Shown piece after piece: positions 56,222 through 64,000 of a stretch of 64,000 bases of DNA (positions are counted from its first letter, which is position 1; every line of letters begins with the position of its first letter). The translations under genes were made by a program, and so were the position numbers. Source of the DNA: Nectonema munidae (Eukaryota > Nematomorpha > Nectonematoida > Nectonematidae); the NCBI GenBank assembly GCA_030549495.1, contig JAUIRK010000297.1:186001-250000 (forward strand), read 5' to 3'. Under the pieces are notes generated by a model, which saw only the letters and a list, made by a program, of their open reading frames with translations, was not told where the DNA came from and searched no databases.

Positions 56222-59000
56222 AGCAATTAAATGAGATGTCTTTTTTAAAAGAAATTAAAAGAGTTATTGAATCTGCGTACATGAGAACAGACATCGGAAA
56301 TATCATTCAGGTAAGTCAAGAACAATAAGGGCCCAAGGATTGAGCCCCGGGGAATCCCACATTCAATTAATTTCAAATCAGATGGTGTATGATTAATAAA
56401 AACAGACTGATATCTTGATTCGAGATAAGATTTGAGCAGTTTAAAATATGAAGATCAAATCCATAGGGATTAAGGTTATGAATGAGATACAATGAGGTAT
56501 TGTATCAAAAGTGCTAGGAAGATCTAAAAAAAATTGTAACTAGAGATAACCCATTATCCAAATAGTGAAAATCTTTATCGACAAAGATGGAATGAAGTAA
56601 AGTAGTTGAGTGATGCTTTCGAAACCCAAACTGTTTCTCATAAATAATATTATTCTGGTGAAAATATTTGTAAATTTGCCAATGCAAAAATTTTCCAATA
56701 TTTTAGACAATGAGGAAATAATGCTAATAAGTCTAAAATTAGAAGCATCAAGTTTATTACCCTTTTTAAATACAAGAATAACTTTGGTATATTTAAAAAC
56801 AGATGGAAAAGTACAATGTGATATGCAAGAGTTGAGACCATTTAGTAAGTATTTTGTCAAAGATGATAAAACAAGCTTGATTTGATATACCATAATCTCC
56901 ACTAAAATTATTTTTTATTTGATTTACAGTCAAAAGAATGTCATTCATGGTGAATGGTTTAAACATAAAAAAAAGGGTTAGTTCTTCGAAGAAAAGTACT
57001 AGTAATAACCTAAGGCTCAGGCTTTGCTTTCTTAATGAAATTATTATTAAAAACATCACCTATTGATTTATCGTTCGATAAAACTATATCACCGTTCTTC
57101 AAATAGATTTTATTATTCTTGCTTCTTTTAAAACATTTGTTAAGTTTGTTCCACATACCTTTAGAATTAAAGGAGTCAAAATACTTTTGAAAATATAGTT
57201 TTATTCGGAGTTCTGATAGCAGACTTAATTTTATTTCTTATAGAAACAAACTTACTTTTAATATGGGAGCAGTCTGTGTCATCCGCCCTCAGAAGAACTT
57301 CAAAAGTACCATGGATTCAGAAATATTATGTGAAACAATATTGTTAAAAGCAGAAGAAAAGGACCAGGATCATCATAATAATCCCTAAGTTTTTCCTCAA
57401 AATCAAAGCTTTGTATACTTGTTATAAATTTAACTGAATCAAACTTTTTCTTTATTATAATTTTGTCAGCTATTTCAAAATTAAGAGAAAAAAAAATGGG
57501 AAGTGGTCTGATATCCCTGATTCTAAAACACAAGCATCATAAGTAAACTTAGAATCATTCAAGAAGAAATTATCAATGATAGTCTTGTGTTGAGGTCTGG
57601 TAACAGAAGTAACACAGAACTTCATAGAAAATGACAACATTAAGTTATAAAAGTGATTAACTTTTCTATTGACATTTAAATTTAAGAGATTCAAATTAAA
57701 ATCACCAAACACTATGTGGTAATTAGTGTTACCAAGTAACATTAAGTATAAATTCATTTCGTTTAAAAATATTTCAAAAGAAATATCGATAAAACAATAT
57801 TCTTACTACCAATAAGAAAAATCTCGATCGAGAAAACTTCAAAGGAGGATAAAATGAGATCTTCTTTGAGAACACGGTATGATAACGTATCATCAATGAG
57901 AAAAGCTAATCTAAAGTGAGTAGATAACTTACAAGGTGAAGATAAAAAATGATATTGGGGATAGTCAACAAAATTTACATAATGGTCACTTAGCCAAGTT
58001 TCTTGTAGGCCAACAACTTTTAATTGATGATCATTATGCATATTCACATTTTCAACTAAATTAAATATATCAGGAAACTTTAGAGTAATTGACTGACATT
58101 CAACGACATCAAATTAAAAGTATACTGTAACTTTACATCATTCACCCTATCAACAAGGCTAGAGGAAACATAGGCCTCCTGATTTTCATATTCGAATAAC
58201 TTAGAAAATAAAACATCATCTAAATTTTTATAACTGTTAAAACTATCATCCATAAGGTTACATTGAGAGGAAACCTCAACATTAAAGTTAGTAAACTTTT
58301 TAACAAACTCGATTTCATTTTTATAACAAGTGCAGTTAAAACTCCCAGCACAATGATCAAAAATTTTGTAACCATTTTTTTTGCAATTAAAGTAGAGATG
58401 CTTATCAGAAATTCCCTTCATATTGCATCAAATTTATGATACAAGGCACAATATTTACATATGGAACGATTTTTACAAAATTTAAGTGTATGCCCATAAT
58501 GACAACAATTTGAGCAGAACTTAATACCATAATAGTCTTAAAATTTTTCCTCATCTTTAGCTAAATTTTTAGAAGTAGGGAAACATACTTTAATCGAGTT
58601 CTTGTTTGATTTAATATAGTTTACCTGAACTTCATTTAAATAGGATTTGGCATCATTTAACAACAAGTCATGAGTATCATCGTCAGATTTCAGGTATAAA
58701 ATGTTGTTTGAACTTTTTTTCACCACTCCAGCATAAGTTTGATCACTTTTGTTACCAACATTAGTGTGAGATAAAGAAACACAATCTGATATTGGAGAAT
58801 TTAACAATTTAGATTTCACTTCTTTTTCCAAATTTCCAACATCAACACTAATTTCTTCCACTAAATTAGCAATCGTATCTAATTTAGATTAAACTTTAAA
58901 TTCTTTCTTTATTTTAGAAATAATCCAATCAAGATTTGACTTTATCTCCTTTTTAATAAATGAATAAATTGATATGCAAATTAATCAGAGTCAACTTAAT
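56222..59000 (-). pseudogene. CR1/Jockey-like LINE, ORF1-EN-RT
   Basis: The most complete LINE on the minus strand. ORF1 (about 58870-58085): AGVVKKSSNNILYLKSDDD, then the knuckle FCSNCCHYGH / FCKNRSICKYC (about 58500-58440), and a Cys-rich segment. Endonuclease (58047-57470): VVGLQETWLSDHYVNF, HIVFGDFNLNLLNLN, DNFFLNDS and SGISDHFPFFF. RT (57059-56240): FSGDYGISNQ, VFKKGNKLDASNFRLISI, GIPRGSILGPLLFLTYL and LMYADSITLL, where YADD reads YADS. About six frame changes. The ORF1 knuckle is shared with the remnant at 2.7 kb. Confidence 0.75.
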
Positions 59001-59120
59001 AAACTCTTATAAATATTAACAAGATTTTTGAAAATTATAGGTAGAACAGAATTGCCAGGAAATTGAAATGTAAGTTTTCACACAATATAATATACGATGA
59101 TCTAGAAATCAAATATTTTA

Positions 59121-59384
59121 ATGATTATTTTACTTCCTGCTGCAATAGAATTAAAAAACTTTAATCCTTCGAAGTTAATGGGATTGAATGAACTTCATCC
59201 TATTTTTCTTAGAAAATTAGTATATGTTTTATATAAAACTATGGTAACTCTTTTTAATAAGTCTCTCAATCAATATCTACCTAAAGATTTGAAAATAAAT
59301 CTTGTTACACTTGTTTATAAAAAAGGAAATCAGCATGAACCTTCTAGTTATAGACAAATTATTAATCCCTTAAATTTTATTTAA
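59121..59384 (+). pseudogene. LINE RT fragment, plus strand
   Basis: About 87 open codons: LKNFNPSKLMGLNELHP, IFLRKLVYVLYKTMVTLF and NKSLNQYLPKDLK, ending VYKKGNQHEPSSYRQI. This is the RT N-terminal region (SS..G.DEIHP..L..L...L.TLFNKSL). It is open but bounded by stops and lacks the active site. Opposite strand to the LINE that ends at 59000. Confidence 0.7.
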
Positions 59385-59515
59385 GAGTAAAATATATAAA
59401 AATTGAACAATCACAATATTTTAATTTTTTGTAATCGATGTCAAAATTTATTAGAATATAAATATATTAGTGTGATATTTGTTGTTGTTTTACTTCAATT
59501 CAAATGCGTTTAAAT

Positions 59516-59880
59516 TTTGAAATCTGATGAAAAGTAATGGGCCAAAATCATTTTTTCATGGTCCAAAATGGGCTGTGGACACTGGGTTGACGAAGTCTGT
59601 TTTAACGATCCCTCATATATGTTTCTATTTGTAAAGATACACTGCATATACTCTCTTAACAATTATATCAAATCGAAGAAAATCATTATTTATATTTCTT
59701 GCATTTGTAAAGTCGAATTCTATTTTTTTTTCCAATTTAAGTCAAAACGGCCAAAAAATAAAATGACCGAAATCAAAAAGGCGCCAAAACCCAAAACCTC
59801 ATAACGAATAGATACGTAAAATAAAAGCCCGAAACCAAAAGACCCTAAAAACCAAAAGGACAGAAACAAAAATGCCTTAA
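59516..59880. repeat. AC-rich minisatellite arm, foldback-like
   Basis: Units such as GTCAAAACGGCCAAAA, GACCGAAATC, GCCCGAAACCAAAAG and GACCCTAAAAACC recur in one orientation at 59738-59880, resembling one arm of the family at 46855-47342. The inverted partner was not found. Confidence 0.4.
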
Positions 59881-61240
59881 AAAATTAGGAAAATAAAGAG
59901 TCGCAAAAACCATAAGTTTTGAAAACTAAAATCTAAAACATTAAAAAACTTAATATCTAAAAATTAGAAAGCTGAGTTATGGAATCAAAAACTAAAATTT
60001 TGAATTTTATAAATACGAAATAATTAAATATATTTAATCTTTTAAAATTTTCCAAGTTTTTTAATGGCGCTTTACTGAACTAAAACATTTGTTTCAAAAT
60101 TAAGATAATTGTCAAGTTAACGATTTCTACAAACTGTATTAAATAATTTTTTAATTTTATTATTATTGTTACAATGAATGAAAAAGTCTTTTCTACTTTG
60201 ATCAGAATTTTTATCCCACATTAAATCACAAACTATTTGCACTCAAATGTGATTATGTAGTCATTTTTGGGGCAGATTTGTATTTGTAACAATAATGACT
60301 TTAAAATTATTTTTGTAGAAATTATGATTTTAAGCAAATTTCTACAAAATTGACATTTTATATTGAATGAATTCTAGAGAAATTTTTTCTTTTTATACGA
60401 AAATATTAAATGTGAAAAATATTTAGTTTATAGTGTATAGACCCCTAAATAATTATGATACCTGAATTGCATCCTAGATACCACATGTTTTAATCAAACC
60501 CATATCTCAAATCCATTTAAGTTGTAGTTAAAATCCGGATTTTAAAAATTGTAATTTGTTTAAACAATAAATTTATCATTTTATAAGAATTTCTTGCAAA
60601 CTCAAAATCTCATTTTAAAAGAATTTTACAAACTAATGGGTTATCAACCATACTAATTAACTTAAATTGTTATTAATGTAAACCTAGAAAATATGTTAAA
60701 TGCTGAATATCTATATTTCTCAAATTTTGGCATCCCTTTTCATAGCTTACTCATATCTATATTGTACTTTTTTAAAATATTTTAATAATCTTTGTTAGGT
60801 ATAACCAGTGGCGTAACTACCTTTCCTGACGTTTTGGGCTTAACATCAAATATTGTAATTGTACACAGTATTGGTATACGGTACGTCAGGTTTCAAAATT
60901 ACAGTACGCTACGATAAATTTTTATATAAAATAATACGATTCGAAATTTCTATTAATTTTCTATTTTATTATTTAAGCTGTACCGAAAAAAAATCTTTCA
61001 TCTCAAAAATCCCTCAACTTTCATTTTGTTTAAATATTTCTGTAATTTTAATTTTTTGCTTCCTTTTTGCAAAATTAAGTACAAAAAAAATAAGTCATAA
61101 TAAATACTCGAATTCGCTATGATTTCAATTTTGTTACAATACTTCTTTATCGCTTTTTTAAATATATACATGCCAGTTTATATTCATAGATAATCGTCCC
61201 TCAGATGCAACTGGGCACCAATATGGGCAAGTATATATAA
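59881..61240. other. AT-rich, isolated hAT-like end
   Basis: No gene recognised. CAGTGGCGTAACTACC at 60807 is a hAT-type TIR without a visible partner. Confidence 0.35.
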
Positions 61241-61244
61241 AACT

Positions 61245-61345
61245 ATATTCTTCTGAAGCATTTAGTAACCTTTTATCTTTGATAATTGACTCAAAAACTT
61301 TGAACACTGCAGAGTTCATGGAAATATGTCTACCCCTTTAAAATC
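61245..61345 (-). pseudogene. Short LINE RT fragment
   Basis: The minus strand reads YRHISMNSAVFKVFESIIK, then DKRLLNAS, matching the SYRPISLTS..SKILE.I... region of RT. The same word order occurs in the LINE at 50.2 kb (SVNSAVFNVLN). Confidence 0.5.
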
Positions 61346-61364
61346 AAACATACTCATTACTCCT

Positions 61365-61445
61365 AATTTATTATCGGTATCGATATCGGCATTTTATAAG
61401 GTAATCGGCATCGGTCATAAAACTTGGATCGGTATTTCACTGCCA
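61365..61445. repeat. ATCGGTATCG-rich hAT-like end
   Basis: ATTATCGGTATCGATATCGG and GATCGGTATTTCACTG form the GC-richer end typical of one hAT MITE group. No partner seen. Confidence 0.35.
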
Positions 61446-61787
61446 GCCAATAAGGCTTAAGAGCTAAAACTCGGTGTTAGATTAAATTTATTATCGAGTG
61501 GTCGCCTCCCACAGCTCCTCTTGATGTGGCCTTTGACAGCATTATTGAAAGTCATTGTTAATAATTTTTTCTCGCAATCTTCAAATTCTGCACCACTGCA
61601 GTAGTCGACTGCAGTCAACTTCAGTAGTCGATTCCTCGATGTTACGAAGAATACTCGATATTCTAGATCATTATTATGATAAGGCGATATTTTCTTCCAC
61701 TAAAAAGCCGTTTTTCAAAATATCTTGAAAGCGTGAATGTTTTATTTCTCTTTCAGATGCTTGTGTCTATTCACATGCATACATGAA

Positions 61788-62038
61788 TGAACTCATTTTA
61801 ATCAAACAATATGCAGTTTTTCGCTATTTTAATAAATTATTCCTTAAACTCTCACTCTATAATATATGATACTATTACTTGCTGCAAAGATAGGAGGAAC
61901 AGGGGCGCACATGTGAACTCATTTTAATCAAACAATATGCAGTTTTTCGCTATTTTAATAAATTATTCCTTAAACTCTCACTCTATAATATATGATACTA
62001 TTACTTGCTGCAAAGATAGGAGGAACAGGGGCGCACAT
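61788..62038. repeat. 126-bp tandem duplication across a TE border
   Basis: 61788-61913 and 61914-62039 agree except in the last bases. Each contains host flank (TGAACTCATTTTAATC onward) plus the first 13 bases of the composite hAT TIR (CAGGGGCGCACAT). The duplication therefore occurred after insertion of the element. Confidence 0.9.
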
Positions 62039-62091
62039 CCGGGCCCCCCCCCCAATGTGTTTTCAGGGGGGGGGGGGGCGAAAATGACCTT

Positions 62092-62122
<31 letters not shown>

Positions 62123-62513
62123 AATTTTCTATAAGTAAGAGTTGCTGCTTGTTCATAAAACATGTATGCAGACTTTCGAATCAATCAAACATCATGCCAA
62201 GCTGCTCTGAAATTCCTATCGAACATATTTTACAGACGATGCGTGAGAGCTATATAATAATAATCCATTGCTTCAATATGCACACAATAAGTAAGCAATG
62301 TTTATCACAGTGTCTCGTAGTATTTTTGAGCAAACACATGTTGATGATCTACTAGATTTTCTCATCTTCTGTCACTGTGATTCTATTTCTCTTTCCTCTG
62401 TTTTTCTCTTCCGCTTTCTCTGCTAAAACTCAATCATTCACTCAAGCTCTCTTCTTTCATTCAAGCCCTCTTCTCTTGTTAAGCTCTCCTATCTCATTCA
62501 GCTCTCTTCTCTC

Positions 62514-62711
62514 CAGTGACGTAGCTAGGCTGGGGCATGAGGGGCCGTGCCCACACTCCTATGTACCGCATGGTGCCCCCATGCATCTTGTGCGATATAA
62601 TTTTTTGAAAATTTCTCCAATGAAAGGGTCAAGAAAGTATAAATAATGTTGCGCAAGTTTTTTGTTTTTATATTGTGCCCCTTCTATCAACTTTTTTTGG
62701 CTACACCACCG
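62514..62711. mobile_element. Nested mini-hAT, second copy
   Basis: CAGTGACGTAGCTAG to GGCTACACCACCG, with flanks CTTCTCTC and CTTCTGTC. The insertion site is the same as in copy 1, so it was inherited with the composite. Confidence 0.75.
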
Positions 62712-63217
62712 CTTCTGTCTAATTTGCATTTAGAGTTAAATTAAAATAGTTTTCATTCGTTACAATTTTATATCAATGAATATTGTTAGACTCGCGCTAA
62801 GAATTTTTTTTCAACAAAAGTCACTTAATCTTTATCACTACGTTTGCTACATTTTGTAACATTTGAAAATTTAATTTTTTCAAGTCAAGAAATTTTTTTA
62901 AATAGTTATTTGGGTATGAATATTTTGATTATCTATTCACCTTAAAAGCAAGAATACTCTATTTTGCTTAATATTTGAGCAGCGATATTTTTTATAATGT
63001 TCGATTGTTAAATTTTATAAGTAACACTGTACATAATCAAATCACTTTTTTTAAGAAAATTTGTTGATTATTATAATAAAAATATAATATCGAAACAAAA
63101 TGTTTCAGTTGTTAAAAATGTACTTGATCTATTTATGACAGATTTTATTTGTAGATAGAAATATTCAAAAAAACGCAATGATTTTCTTTTCTCGTATACT
63201 TTGATTTATGTTAGTTT

Positions 63218-63544
63218 GGTCCTCGGACATTTCGCCCCATTATTTTCATAAGACAGTTCGTCCCATGGACATCGCCCCTATTTTCAAAGAGCATGGACAA
63301 TTCGCCCCATTATTTCATAAGACATTTTGTTTCATGGACAATCGCCCCGTTATTTCATAAGACATTTTGTCTCATGGACAATTCTAAAAAATTAAGAGAT
63401 AAATTGATTAACTTGAAATAATTTAATAGAGATAAAATAAACAAGAATATAAAATTTTTTAAAAAACACACACATAATAAGCAAAGATGGATGAAACTAA
63501 TAGCCTATGAGACAATTTGTCAGGGGGCGAAATGTCTATCGACC
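63218..63544. mobile_element. Nested foldback, second copy
   Basis: GGTCCTCGGACATTTCGC at the left and GCGAAATGTCTATCGACC at the right. The tandem units have small deletions compared with 16292-16627. Confidence 0.65.
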
Positions 63545-63782
63545 TATTTTTTTTAATTATAAGGGCTAGCTAAAAGGTTGGCTTTTGCTGCTTATAAAAA
63601 CTTGAAAATGTCAAATAAACTCTAATTCTTTATGCCTCCTATTTTTTTTGAAATTATTCTAAGAACACACGGTTCCATTTTAAAATGGTGAAAATTGCTT
63701 TATTAGTTTATTTTGTTTCCTTTCTCTCTTATGTTAATTATGTAGCAAATTTTTCAATTTTGAGTAAAAGGTAAAGAAGGTA

Positions 63783-63939
63783 AAGGTACGGTGAGTGTGT
63801 TTTCATTGACAAGGCACTGATGTACCGCTTATGTCAAACTATGAACAAATTCGTATCGATGAGAAATCGAATCTAGAGGCTTCCGTGCTATGTCCATCAT
63901 CTCAACCAACCTGCCATGCCACCCATAGAGTATGCTGTA
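63783..63939 (-). mobile_element. Nested tRNA-like SINE, second copy
   Basis: Same position and orientation as 16862-17020, with the B-box region GATTCGATTTCTC on the minus strand. Confidence 0.6.
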
Positions 63940-64000
63940 GGGGGGGGGGGGGGATACATCAAATTAGTTTTCAAAAAACTTAAGTTATGCTCTAAAATTT

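Larger units (their letters stand above)
62026..64000. mobile_element. Composite non-autonomous hAT-like element, copy 2 (partial)
   Basis: Same family as 15097-18653: TIR CAGGGGCGCACATCC, C/G tracts, ATAAGTAAGAGTTGCTGC, the mini-hAT (62514-62711), the foldback (63218-63544) and the SINE (63783-63939). The right end is beyond the window. Homopolymer tracts near the left end are much longer than in copy 1. Confidence 0.9.

Overview
The window is strongly AT-rich animal DNA. The evidence is spliced Gly-X-Y collagen exons together with animal-type transposons: piggyBac, several hAT lineages, pogo/Tigger, Jockey/CR1-like LINEs and a tRNA-like SINE. There is no bacterial gene organisation, rRNA operon or CRISPR array. 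The species cannot be fixed from sequence alone. A TE-rich invertebrate, such as a crustacean or cnidarian, is the best guess.

Host genes are sparse. On the minus strand, six exons between 28365 and 1827 read in one consistent phase and make a collagen-like chain. They are a 33-bp exon, a 173-bp exon with a Cys-rich lead-in, then four exons of exactly 126 bp (42 codons, 14 triplets), all phase 0. A possible upstream exon at 37740-37538 encodes a single hydrophobic segment and would make this a membrane-anchored collagen. On the plus strand a separate Gly-X-Y exon lies at 43654-43833, and a weak candidate exon at 35478-35570.

Almost everything else is transposable elements sitting in introns and intergenic space. 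4781-8976 is a complete piggyBac with matching TIRs, TTAA on both sides and a two-exon 557-codon transposase that reads open. 9041-11265 is a decayed hAT. 12795-20900 is a Jockey-like LINE (zinc-knuckle ORF1, endonuclease, RT), split at 15097-18653 by a composite hAT-like element with a perfect 8-bp target duplication and bounded by a 154-bp inverted repeat. A second copy of that composite starts at 62026 and runs off the end. 24-26 kb holds a hAT remnant and a Tigger MITE plus Tigger transposase remnant. 28.8-36 kb holds SINEs, LINE pieces, a third hAT and piggyBac-type MITEs. 36.4-47.3 kb holds short hAT, pogo and foldback-type elements and a conspicuously GC-rich hAT. 48-59.4 kb is nearly continuous LINE fragments plus a fifth hAT and a C-tract minisatellite element.

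Two patterns stand out. The first is the collagen gene built from repeated 126-bp exons spread over at least 26 kb of TE-filled introns. The second is a recurring foldback architecture: inverted arms made of short tandem repeats, several with similar outer ends and one with a perfect 8-bp target duplication. These are nested inside a larger hAT that has moved with its passengers.
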